A stretch of DNA of 15,976 bases from Ohtaekwangia sp036568665 (GCF_036568665.1 NZ_DATCSD010000350.1:1-15976), one strand, 5' to 3'. Counted from the stretch's first letter, positions 9,016-15,976 are shown. Numbers and translations are program-made. Notes: generated by a model from the letters alone, not told the origin.

Positions 9016-9824
9016 CGATCCGGTGCCTGATTATTGACGATGAATTTCTGGCGCGCCAGCTTCTGGAAGGGTATATTCAGAAAGTACCTTTCCTGGAATT
9101 GGTTGGCCAATGCGAAAGCGCTTTTGAGGCAATGCAGATTTTGCAGGACGAAAAAATAGACCTGATGTTTCTGGATGTGAACATGCCGGAGCTGAGCGGT
9201 ATAAATTTCATTCGCACGCTTAAGCATAAACCGGAAATCATTATTACCACCGCTTATTCCGAGCATGCGCTGGAGGGCTATCAACTGGATGTGATGGAGT
9301 ATTTGCTGAAGCCTATCTATTTCGAACGTTTTATGCAGGCCATAAATAAAGTGCGAGATATGATTTGCATGAAGGCGAAAGCACGTGAGGTTGAACGGAA
9401 AGATGATATAGCGGAAGTATCGCGCATATCGAAGGGAGAGGATTATCTTTTTATAAAAACGGGCACGCAAATGATCGTAAAGGTATATCTCAACGATATA
9501 CTATACATTGAGAGCCTGCATGAGTATGTGCGCATCTGGCTGCGAGACGAGAGTCACACGATCTATCATTCACTAAAGAGTCTGCTGGAATTTTTGCCGG
9601 GCAATCAGTTCATCCAGATACATCGCTCCAGCATTGTAAACTTTCATAAGGTAGAAGCTATAGAGGGTAATTGTGTAAAGATTAACGGGCAGAGTATTAG
9701 CATCGGTAAAAACTATCGCGATGAGTTTCTGAATCGCGTAAAGAGTAAAAGCATTGGCATCCAGCCCGGCAAACCTTCCCCCAGAGGTAACGATGAGCCG
9801 GGAGATATACCGGCTGCAGAGTAA
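9012..9824 (+). CDS. LytTR-family response regulator (REC-LytTR)
   Basis: This is a 270-residue transcription regulator and the probable phosphorylation partner of the upstream sensor. The receiver domain (about 3-118) has the acidic pair D9/D10, phosphoacceptor D55 in FLDVNMPE, the conserved TTAY at 79-82, and K100-P101. The LytTR DNA-binding domain occupies about 143-243, with IKTG, DILYIESLHEYVRIW and the FIQIHRSSIVN block at 200-210. A proline- and glycine-rich tail of about 25 residues follows. The chosen start is TTG at 9012, overlapping the sensor's TGA. Starting there gives the canonical IRCLIIDDE beginning, and no ATG lies upstream of the receiver. The overlap implies translational coupling. 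LytTR proteins bind paired direct repeats; the clustered motifs at 5820-6095 are candidates. Targets could include the divergent susC-like operon, the phytase operon or both. Confidence 0.94.
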   Translation: MTIRCLIIDDEFLARQLLEGYIQKVPFLELVGQCESAFEAMQILQDEKIDLMFLDVNMPELSGINFIRTLKHKPEIIITTAYSEHALEGYQLDVMEYLLKPIYFERFMQAINKVRDMICMKAKAREVERKDDIAEVSRISKGEDYLFIKTGTQMIVKVYLNDILYIESLHEYVRIWLRDESHTIYHSLKSLLEFLPGNQFIQIHRSSIVNFHKVEAIEGNCVKINGQSISIGKNYRDEFLNRVKSKSIGIQPGKPSPRGNDEPGDIPAAE

Positions 9825-9946
9825 CGCTGTAAACTTTCGTACAGCCATCATTCATTCCTATTATTCCACTGAAATAAGTAAATCGGTAATTCACCGGGCA
9901 ATTTCGTATTTTGTAAGTCTTAATCCTGAACAAACCGCTACCTGTT

Positions 9947-10939
9947 ATGACCCCGGAACAAATTGAAGAAATTTTAGTCGCTACCTCATTGGGCTGGTGG
10001 GAATACCAGGCGTCATCAGATACGGTATCAACCAATCCTGCCTGGCTAAAAACACTGGGCTATGCTGATCTGTTTGCTTCGTGGGATCGGGAGCGATGGC
10101 TCTCGATCATTCATCCGGACGATCGCGCAAGTATACTTCATAAACTTTCCAATACAGCGATCGATTCGTTCGAAACGGAAGTGCGCATGCTGAACAATCA
10201 TGGTGACTATATATGGTTTTCATCGCGCATGAAAATTGCCGAACGCGATGTGCACGGGCTGCCGCTTCGTATACTCGGCATCAATGTAGATATACACGAG
10301 CGCAAGCGTATAGAAGAGCTGGAGCGCGAGGTGACGCGCAAAACGGAATTGATACAGGGCATTATGCGTATCTCATTTTCGTCAACCAGTGTTTATGATT
10401 TTCTCAATCAGAAGATCATTCACTCACAGTGGCGTATACTGCGGTCGTTCGGGTATGATGAAGGTGAATTTGAAAATGTATCCAATCATTTCTTTCAAAA
10501 GATACTACACCCGGAAGATGCATGGATCATTGAGAAGCACATTGAAAAAATCCGCCAGTCGAAAAAGGAGCAGGTAGTGGAATGTATATTCCGGCTTCGT
10601 GACAAAAGTGGAAGCTACCATTGGGTAGCACTGCGCGATTCTGTATTACGCTGGGATAAGAACGGAGATATATGCCAGCTGGTAGGTACAATTGTAGATG
10701 TAACACGCTATAAAGCGATCAAGCAGCAACTCGATGATAATTTAGCGATGCTCGATTCACTCTCCTATAGAAATTCACACGAGCTGCGCGCCCCGGTAGC
10801 TACTATATTGGGATTGGTAACCCTGATCCGCCACGAACTCCAAACCGAAGGAAGTATACAGGAACTGGTAGATATACTCGAAACCACCATTGTAAAAATG
10901 GACAACGTTATCCGCGATTTTGGAAAGGCACTATCGTAG
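9947..10939 (+). CDS. PAS-PAS protein with histidine phosphoacceptor helix but no ATPase domain
   Basis: This 330-residue cytoplasmic protein resembles the front part of a sensor histidine kinase. It has no signal peptide or membrane segment. A first PAS fold (PAS_3 type) spans about 10-118, with WLSIIHPDDR (51-60) and the C-terminal LRILGINVDIHERK. A charged, probably coiled linker follows (118-140), and a second PAS spans about 148-255, with ILHPED and VGTIVDVT. The last 70 residues hold an H box, NSHELRAPVATILGL, with His278, and a second helix ending at the stop. The N, G1 and G2 boxes of the ATP-binding domain are absent. The next 100 bases are repeats rather than a displaced reading frame, so I see no sign of a recent frameshift. 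It may be a phosphotransfer or dimerisation partner for another kinase. It follows the LytTR gene by 122 bp and probably has its own promoter. Function is not known. Confidence 0.85.
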   Translation: MTPEQIEEILVATSLGWWEYQASSDTVSTNPAWLKTLGYADLFASWDRERWLSIIHPDDRASILHKLSNTAIDSFETEVRMLNNHGDYIWFSSRMKIAERDVHGLPLRILGINVDIHERKRIEELEREVTRKTELIQGIMRISFSSTSVYDFLNQKIIHSQWRILRSFGYDEGEFENVSNHFFQKILHPEDAWIIEKHIEKIRQSKKEQVVECIFRLRDKSGSYHWVALRDSVLRWDKNGDICQLVGTIVDVTRYKAIKQQLDDNLAMLDSLSYRNSHELRAPVATILGLVTLIRHELQTEGSIQELVDILETTIVKMDNVIRDFGKALS

Positions 10940-10951
10940 TGTAAGCGTAAA

Positions 10952-11015
10952 GCTGAAAGTTTAAAGCAGAAAGTAAATACACTCTGCTTATAGCTTTAAG
11001 CTTTCCACTTTCAGC
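10952..11015. repeat. Long imperfect hairpin after the PAS gene
   Basis: GCTGAAAGT at 10952-10960 is the exact reverse complement of ACTTTCAGC at 11007-11015 (9 bp). Nested inside, AAGCAGA at 10964-10970 pairs with TCTGCTT at 10983-10989 (7 bp, 12-nt loop). It begins 12 nt after the PAS-gene stop. No T-run follows, so it is not a classical terminator; it could stabilise the transcript end or be a decayed mobile repeat. The AAAGC/GCTTT words recur within it. Confidence 0.55.
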
Positions 11016-11030
11016 ATACTGCTTGAATTT

Positions 11031-11154
11031 TCTGCGTTAATCTGCGCGATCAGCGGGGAACAAATGCATTTATTCTGTGTGAATCTGTGAGTTCTGTGGG
11101 AACCAAAATCCGGTTGCACAGAGGAACACAAAGAAGACACAGAGTTTCACAAAG
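11031..11154. repeat. Short intergenic repeats phased at about 10 bp (TCTGYG and CACARAG)
   Basis: Three blocks make up this noncoding stretch. TCTGCG occurs at 11031 and 11041. TCTGTG occurs at 11074, 11084 and 11093. CACARAG occurs at 11117, 11127, 11138 and 11148, alternating CACAGAG, CACAAAG, CACAGAG, CACAAAG. Spacing within blocks is 9-11 bases, close to one helical turn. The TCTGTG and CACAGA blocks are inverted relative to each other and could pair. From memory, similar wording is common in intergenic DNA of Bacteroidota and some other phyla; I could not check this. It lies between convergent genes, and I see no coding potential. Confidence 0.6.
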
Positions 11155-11183
11155 ATATATACTCTTCTATCCGTTAAACAAAA

Positions 11184-11216
11184 AAAAGAGTCTCCGGAAT
11201 AACCGAAGACTCTTTT
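11184..11216 (-). terminator. Strong intrinsic terminator of the phytase/receptor/lipoprotein operon
   Basis: AAAAGAGTCTCCGG (11184-11197) and CCGAAGACTCTTTT (11203-11216) form a 14-bp stem around a 5-nt loop. In minus-strand RNA the only imperfect pair is a G-U wobble, and the stem runs into eight U. In plus-strand RNA the same position is a C-A mismatch and the trailing U-run is four, so it works best for the minus-strand operon but may also stop transcription from the PAS gene. It lies about 20 bp after the beta-helix lipoprotein stop. Confidence 0.85.
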
Positions 11217-11237
11217 GCATAGCAAACTATATCTTAT

Positions 11238-12827
11238 TTAATTTCCAAGTGCACCTATATATGCAGCAGGTGCCGGTACATTATAGGTGGTGCCGCCAAC
11301 GGTATGACTGGTGAATTTTGTAGCGAATCCTGTTTTGCCTTTGTTCAGCGCTGGAGAATCTGCTTTCAATGCGAAGTTCATAGTTGCAGGATAATCCAGG
11401 TTATCAGCGTTTGCTGCTGTCTGATAGTTGAAAGCAGTTACATCAAAGTTTACAAATTTAGGATCGTTTGCTCCGGTAGCACCCGATATATCGTTGCCCG
11501 TTTCAAAATCGCCCTTCACTACAGAACCGGTAGAAGGATAAAACTCAGCCGATATCACATCGTTGTTGCCATAGTATAGATTATATCCCAGTGAGCAGTT
11601 GGCTACATCCGGATTGTCAGGCGATTTAGGGAAGCGTGTTCCATATTTACAGTTCACGGCAATGTTGTTATACGCTTTGCCACGTCCGGTTTTCTCCAGG
11701 TTGAAAGAACCACCGCGACCGGCTTTTGTCTGGCGCCAGCCTCCGTTGATCGCTGTGTTGTTATATACATTCACATCCATCTGCGGTGTGCGTCCATCAG
11801 AGTTAGACCATTTTACACCATTCGTAGCAGGTTGATAGAATATATTGTAGGCTACATCTCCCAATGAACCACTCTTGATGTTCACTGCTTCGCCACCGGT
11901 TTTACCGTTGTAGATATAGGTGTTGTACGCGATCAGCAGTTTACCCTGGTTGATGCGCATACCATCGTCTTTTGTATAGGCAATCGTAGAGTGCATCATC
12001 ACAAACTCACCGTTCGGGTTGTTGAAATATAGTCCGAAGCGGGGATCACCTTCTTTCAATTCACCGGAAGTAACAATGGTACTACCGGCTACTGCAGGTG
12101 CACCGGCATATTCAATGTGCGTATAGAGCACTACCATTTCCTGCGATGTAGAAGTAGCCAATATACCACCCCACAAACCAGCGAATATATTTTCTTTTGT
12201 CTGCTTGGCATCAGCCACAGTAAACACAACCGGTTTATCGGCTGTACCATAGCTATAGAAGTTACCTTCTACATCAATCTCCGGGCTGTTGGCTTGTGTA
12301 CCATCGCCATCTACAATTACGGTAACACCTTCTTTTACTGTAAGTGTTTTTCCGGCAGGCACGCGCAGGTTGCCACGCACAATATAGGTACGTGACGGAC
12401 CCCATACACCATCTACATCTCCGGCAGTAAGTTCTACGGGAGGTTGCTCGGTAACATCAACACTTACTATATAGGTTACTTGCTGTTCAGCCTGGTCGTT
12501 TACCACAACGGTAATCTTACCGGAGCCTGTATCAAACGGAGCAGTATAATTGATCTTGGCTGTACCGGTTGCTTCACCTACACCGGTAATGTCGCTTACG
12601 GTAACTGTTCCTATATCCGTTGTAGCGGTAATATCTTTTACTCTTCCGGCAGCCGATACGCTAACAGTAAACGTTTTGGCATCTCCGAATTTGATCGGCA
12701 GGGTAGATACATCCGATGTAACAAGCGGAGCACTTGGCTTCTTGTCTTCATCTTCGCTACAGCTTGCTATCAGCACGCAGGCAACTATAGCAGTGAGTGC
12801 GATAAATTTGTTGAGTAGTGTTTTCAT
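11238..12827 (-). CDS. Surface-exposed right-handed beta-helix lipoprotein
   Basis: The product has 529 residues. Residues 1-22 are a lipoprotein signal with lipidated Cys23. The next residues, SEDED, match the acidic surface-export signal described for Bacteroides-type lipoproteins, so it probably faces outside. Residues about 34-127 look like one all-beta, Ig-like domain. Residues about 147-495 are rich in short beta strands with asparagine-turn motifs (YTHIEY, HSTIAYTKDDGMR, YNTYIYNG, VYNNTAIN, AYNNIAVN), typical of a parallel beta-helix. The end has the common closing motif FALKADSPALNKG (about 485-497) and YIGALG. Beta-helix proteins include polysaccharide lyases and binding proteins; I recognise no catalytic set, so enzymatic activity is not claimed. 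It starts 31 bp after the TonB receptor and ends the operon. By position it may act as the receptor's surface partner, as SusD does for SusC, but this is inference. Confidence 0.88.
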   Translation of the reverse strand: MKTLLNKFIALTAIVACVLIASCSEDEDKKPSAPLVTSDVSTLPIKFGDAKTFTVSVSAAGRVKDITATTDIGTVTVSDITGVGEATGTAKINYTAPFDTGSGKITVVVNDQAEQQVTYIVSVDVTEQPPVELTAGDVDGVWGPSRTYIVRGNLRVPAGKTLTVKEGVTVIVDGDGTQANSPEIDVEGNFYSYGTADKPVVFTVADAKQTKENIFAGLWGGILATSTSQEMVVLYTHIEYAGAPAVAGSTIVTSGELKEGDPRFGLYFNNPNGEFVMMHSTIAYTKDDGMRINQGKLLIAYNTYIYNGKTGGEAVNIKSGSLGDVAYNIFYQPATNGVKWSNSDGRTPQMDVNVYNNTAINGGWRQTKAGRGGSFNLEKTGRGKAYNNIAVNCKYGTRFPKSPDNPDVANCSLGYNLYYGNNDVISAEFYPSTGSVVKGDFETGNDISGATGANDPKFVNFDVTAFNYQTAANADNLDYPATMNFALKADSPALNKGKTGFATKFTSHTVGGTTYNVPAPAAYIGALGN

Positions 12828-12858
12828 ACTAGAACATCAATTGAGTTAAAATTTATTG

Positions 12859-15684
12859 TTAATCGTTTTTATGCCATTGAGCGCGTATACCCATACGGAA
12901 GGATTGATAGTACTGATCTCTGCGCACCAGTGTTTTGTGTTGAGGATCGTCCTGGTACGGATACTGTACTACATTGCCTTCGTCCTGGTATACCGGTTTT
13001 TTGATATATACTCCGTAGCTGGAGTTCAGCAGATTGGTTGCTTTCAGGAAAACATCAAAGCGTTTGGAGATGCGTTTCTCCAATGAGAAGTCGAGTAATA
13101 CAATGGGACGTGAATACATATCGTTGTCCAGGTAAGGTGATGTAGCTTCGAGTCGTTCACCGGTATATACCATGGAGAGTTGAGATTCCCATCCTTTCTG
13201 CTGATCCTTGTAGAGCAAGGAAAGATTGCCGATGTGCTTGGCTTGTCCTTGCAGCGGGCGTGTTTCGTTTACACTTTTGGTAATGAGATCGCTGGTGTTG
13301 TCGTTCGGGTTCTCGCGAACGAAGATAACTTTAGAAGTAGTGATGCGTGAGTAGGTATACGTATAGTTTGCCCGTACGCCAAACTTGCTGAAATATTTTG
13401 TATAGTCCACTTCAAGACCCATGTTGCGCGCTGTACCGAAATTATTCGGTTGCAGGGAGGGTGTGTTGTTTACCCCGCTGCGCACAATAGCATACTCGAT
13501 CGGATCCTGTATGCGCTTGTAAAATATACCGATGAGTAATTGATTGGTTGAGTTTGGAAAATTTTCCCAGCGAAGATCTATATTATCAGCTTTTACTCTT
13601 TTCAATCCCGGGTTGCCGAGTTCCTGGTAACCATCATCTTCAAGCGTATAGGGCACGATCTCAAAGAATCCCGGGCGAGATATAGCGCGATAGTATGTAA
13701 AGCGCAGGTTGGTGTTCGATGATAGTTTATACTTTATACCCAGGCTTGGCAATACATCGGTATATATCTGGCTGCTGTCGGGTGCCTGGCCTGTCTCGGG
13801 CGACTTCAAAGTATATCCCTGGTCGGTATGCTCTACCCGTACACCGGTATTTACTTCCAGGTGATTTATATCCAGCTTACCGAGCAGGTAATAAGCACGT
13901 ATATTTTCGTGTGCTTTGTAATTCAATTCATCGGTAGCGCTACCGGCAGGGTTTACAATTTCCCAGGTGACATCAGAGTATGTATTCCATTGTTGTCCTT
14001 GTGTTTGCAGGCCCGGATTCGGATCGAAGAAGTAGCGGTTAAAGTAACTGTCGCGGTTTTTGTTTCGGTACATTCCTCCGGCCTTCAGCAAACTGTTTTG
14101 CCATGATGAAGGTTGAAAAATAAAATTGATATAGCCCGTGCGATCAATGTCAGTGTTGTTCATCCACTGGCGTGGATTTCTGCGCTCTACAGTTTGAGGT
14201 TGCTCTACAAAATCTTTCAGCTCACCGTTGCGAATAAAACGTGCATTATCGGGCTGATCATTAGTAGCGCGCGAATATACTCCTGACCAATTCAATGTAA
14301 GCGGTTCAGCCAGTTTGTGATTTCCCTGTAATGATGTAGTGAAGATTGCCTGGTTTGTTGTTTTAGTACGCGTACTATATTGCAGTATAGCATCGCCTGC
14401 ACTCGGATCGTAGTTACGGCCATCCAGAAATGTTTCTTTGATCTCGCGTGTTTCGTGATTCAGTAATTTATAGTAGCCACTATATAGTTTCAGCTCGTGC
14501 TGATCGTTGATCTTATAGTCGAGGCGTGTGTGCAGCGCTCCGCGAATCTGTTGCGTAGAGTAATGCCGATCCTGCACCGATCGGAGAGATGGTAAGTTTG
14601 AACCAAACTTGTCGGTATCATAATCAAACCATAAACTCTTGGTGCCGCGATAGGTGTTCTGAAAACTTCCTCCCACCATAAGCCCCAGCTTGTTGTGCAC
14701 AAAGCGATTGCCGTATGAAAGCGAAGCGAGGGCATCGGGTATAGGCTTGATGTTGTTCGTCTCCAGGTTCTTTTTTGTAAAATCGCTGGGCTGTGCCTGA
14801 TAGGTAGTGCCATATTCCTGTCGCGGAGATTTAGTGTCTACAACAGAAGCGTTATACTTATCAAATCCCTCACGGACGTTGATATAGTTATACCCCAACT
14901 GCAAGTCACTTTTTATTTGCCGTTCGGCAGGGGCACTCTTCATTACCATATTTACTGCACCGCCTATAGCATCGCCTTCCTGGTCGGCCGTAAGACTTTT
15001 ATATACTTCCAGTCGCTCCAGTAAATTGGAAGGAAATATATCCAGCGGAACGTAGCGGTTCTTGTTATCAGGGCTTGGTACTTTTACTCCGTTGATCAAT
15101 GTATAGCTATACCGTTTATCCATACCGCGCACAATGGCATATTGCGGATCACCGTTACTGTTGCGTTCAACCGAAAGTCCGGATACACGCTGCACAACAT
15201 TGGCTACTGAAATATCGGGCGATAATGCTATAGCTTTTGCCGAGATGATATTGATGGTGTTGGCCGATGTTCGCTCAATGGTGCGGGCTTCTGTATCCGA
15301 GCCTTTCTCGGCTTGTCCGGTAACAACAATCTCGTTCAGTTGTGTCTGGTCTGCTTCCAGTATTACCGGGAGTGTAATTACTTCGCTGGCATTCTGGATC
15401 GTTACTTCCTGCTGTAATTCTTTATACCCGATAAAGCTGATCACCAGGGTATATTTACCAGCATCGAGGTTGGCTATAGTATAGCTGCCGTCAAGCCCGG
15501 CTATAGCATAGTGTGGTTGTCCCTGCACAAGCACGTGTGCTCCTACCAAAGCTTCCGAATTGGCATCGGTAACTTTTCCTTTGATGGAAGCGCTTTGGGC
15601 CACCAGCGGTACCGTTGCGAGCAACAGGATCCTCAGGATGTCTTTCAGTTTGTGAAAGCGATTGGTAAGTGTTTGAGCGTTCAT
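12859..15684 (-). CDS. TonB-dependent outer-membrane receptor, phytase-linked
   Basis: This 941-residue TonB-dependent receptor is not SusC-type: it lacks the SusC plug signature and has no SusD neighbour. A signal peptide spans about 1-32, with hydrophobic ILRILLLATVPLVA. A carboxypeptidase-regulatory-like domain follows (33-112), then the TonB box NEIVVTGQAEKG (117-128). The plug spans about 135-255, with VVQRVSGLSVERN, VRGMDKRYSYTLINGV and LERLEVYKSLTADQEGDAIG. The barrel runs to the C-terminus, QSFRMGIRAQWHKND. The plug wording resembles the TonB-Xanth-Caul receptors of Proteobacteria, some of which sit next to phytases. It starts 24 bp after the phytase stop, and the beta-helix lipoprotein follows by 31 bp, so the three form one operon. 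Likely ligands are an inositol phosphate, a metal-phosphate complex or a product of the phytase; the sequence does not decide among them. Confidence 0.92.
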   Translation of the reverse strand: MNAQTLTNRFHKLKDILRILLLATVPLVAQSASIKGKVTDANSEALVGAHVLVQGQPHYAIAGLDGSYTIANLDAGKYTLVISFIGYKELQQEVTIQNASEVITLPVILEADQTQLNEIVVTGQAEKGSDTEARTIERTSANTINIISAKAIALSPDISVANVVQRVSGLSVERNSNGDPQYAIVRGMDKRYSYTLINGVKVPSPDNKNRYVPLDIFPSNLLERLEVYKSLTADQEGDAIGGAVNMVMKSAPAERQIKSDLQLGYNYINVREGFDKYNASVVDTKSPRQEYGTTYQAQPSDFTKKNLETNNIKPIPDALASLSYGNRFVHNKLGLMVGGSFQNTYRGTKSLWFDYDTDKFGSNLPSLRSVQDRHYSTQQIRGALHTRLDYKINDQHELKLYSGYYKLLNHETREIKETFLDGRNYDPSAGDAILQYSTRTKTTNQAIFTTSLQGNHKLAEPLTLNWSGVYSRATNDQPDNARFIRNGELKDFVEQPQTVERRNPRQWMNNTDIDRTGYINFIFQPSSWQNSLLKAGGMYRNKNRDSYFNRYFFDPNPGLQTQGQQWNTYSDVTWEIVNPAGSATDELNYKAHENIRAYYLLGKLDINHLEVNTGVRVEHTDQGYTLKSPETGQAPDSSQIYTDVLPSLGIKYKLSSNTNLRFTYYRAISRPGFFEIVPYTLEDDGYQELGNPGLKRVKADNIDLRWENFPNSTNQLLIGIFYKRIQDPIEYAIVRSGVNNTPSLQPNNFGTARNMGLEVDYTKYFSKFGVRANYTYTYSRITTSKVIFVRENPNDNTSDLITKSVNETRPLQGQAKHIGNLSLLYKDQQKGWESQLSMVYTGERLEATSPYLDNDMYSRPIVLLDFSLEKRISKRFDVFLKATNLLNSSYGVYIKKPVYQDEGNVVQYPYQDDPQHKTLVRRDQYYQSFRMGIRAQWHKND

Positions 15685-15708
15685 ACAGACAGGTAAAGCA
15701 GGTATAGA

Positions 15709-15976
15709 TTATTTTCCGTTGGGTGATATGGTGAGATCATTACCCGCTATATCTTCCCAGCGGTAATAATGAAATGTTTTATCGGTAGACATCACCACGA
15801 ATAATCCTTTGGCAAATTCATGATTGAGTGATGTACTGGTAACATCCGAGCCATCGCTTTCCTGCGCAGATACTTTCACCACTTTTTTCAGCTGATGGTC
15901 GTGCGGATTTTGTGCACGGCCTTCACGGGTATAGATAAAGAACTGGTTGGCTTGCTGATCTGACACCAATATATAG
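15709..15976 (-). CDS. Beta-propeller 3-phytase, C-terminal fragment (cut by window edge)
   Basis: Only the last 88 residues are in the window; the frame continues off the right edge, so this is a partial gene and not a broken one. The first visible residues are Y-I-L-V-S-D-Q; the leucine codon is TTG and should not be read as a start. The fragment carries the closing blade of the beta-propeller phytase family (PF02333): SDQQANQFFIYTREG, NPHDH, the ESDGSDVTSTSLN block, KGLFVVMSTDKTFHYYRWEDIA, and a short tail. Beta-propeller phytases are calcium-dependent, secreted or periplasmic enzymes that release phosphate from phytate (myo-inositol hexakisphosphate). The residues seen fit the family closely. 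The catalytic calcium sites lie mainly in the missing part and cannot be checked. It is the most upstream visible gene of the operon with the TonB receptor and beta-helix lipoprotein; the operon promoter is outside the window. Confidence 0.88.
   Translation of the reverse strand, partial: YILVSDQQANQFFIYTREGRAQNPHDHQLKKVVKVSAQESDGSDVTSTSLNHEFAKGLFVVMSTDKTFHYYRWEDIAGNDLTISPNGK

Noticed and set aside
8877..9470. Minus-strand open frame of 197 codons across the sensor/regulator junction
   Set aside because: It is antisense to the kinase ATPase domain and the receiver domain, both clearly real; no domain is seen in the product.
9826..9845. GCTGTA/TACAGC hairpin just after the LytTR stop as a terminator
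   Set aside because: The stem is only 6 bp with an 8-nt loop, GC content is low and no T-run follows, so it is too weak to call.
9825..9946. Possible promoter for the PAS gene in the 122-bp gap
   Set aside because: GTATTTTG near 9907 resembles but does not match the TAnnTTTG consensus, and no convincing upstream element is placed correctly.
12859..15684. Siderophore or vitamin B12 receptor reading for the TonB-dependent receptor
   Set aside because: No iron- or cobalamin-related gene or riboswitch lies nearby, and the close spacing with the phytase points to a phosphate-linked ligand; it is not formally excluded.

Overview
The window looks like chromosomal DNA from a member of the Bacteroidota. 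It holds a SusC/SusD-like pair, a second TonB-dependent receptor, a Reg_prop/Y_Y_Y sensor kinase paired with a LytTR regulator, lipoproteins with Bacteroidota-type surface-export signals, and start sites without clear Shine-Dalgarno sequences. GC is in the mid-40s by eye. A Cytophagales- or Chitinophagales-like soil organism is my guess, not something the sequence proves. I see no tRNA, rRNA, CRISPR array, insertion sequence or phage gene.

Layout. (1) Positions 42-5787, minus strand, read right to left: SusC-like transporter, SusD-like surface lipoprotein, then a secreted purple-acid-phosphatase-type metallophosphatase. A weak terminator-like hairpin lies before the phosphatase. (2) Positions 5788-6129: a divergent intergenic region with repeated GTTGCG-type motifs. 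(3) Positions 6130-9824, plus strand: a membrane sensor kinase with a periplasmic beta-propeller region, overlapping by 4 bases with a LytTR response regulator that begins at TTG. (4) Positions 9947-10939, plus: a PAS-PAS protein with a histidine-kinase phosphoacceptor helix but no ATPase domain. (5) Positions 10940-11237: a noncoding gap between convergent genes, with a long imperfect hairpin, short repeats phased at about 10 bp, and a strong terminator. (6) Positions 11238-15976, minus, read right to left: the C-terminal end of a beta-propeller phytase (cut by the window edge), a TonB-dependent receptor, and a beta-helix surface lipoprotein, closely spaced and ending at the terminator.

How the genes may work together. 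Both outer-membrane modules lie next to a phosphatase: the SusCD-like pair beside an ACP5/purple acid phosphatase homologue, the TonB receptor beside a phytase. The sensor and regulator lie between them. The simplest reading is a locus for scavenging phosphate from organic phosphates such as inositol phosphates. Phytase would attack phytate, the TonB-dependent systems would bind and import products or metal-phosphate complexes, and the purple acid phosphatase would finish removing phosphate. The enzyme and transporter families are read directly from the sequence. The shared pathway, substrates and regulation are inference.
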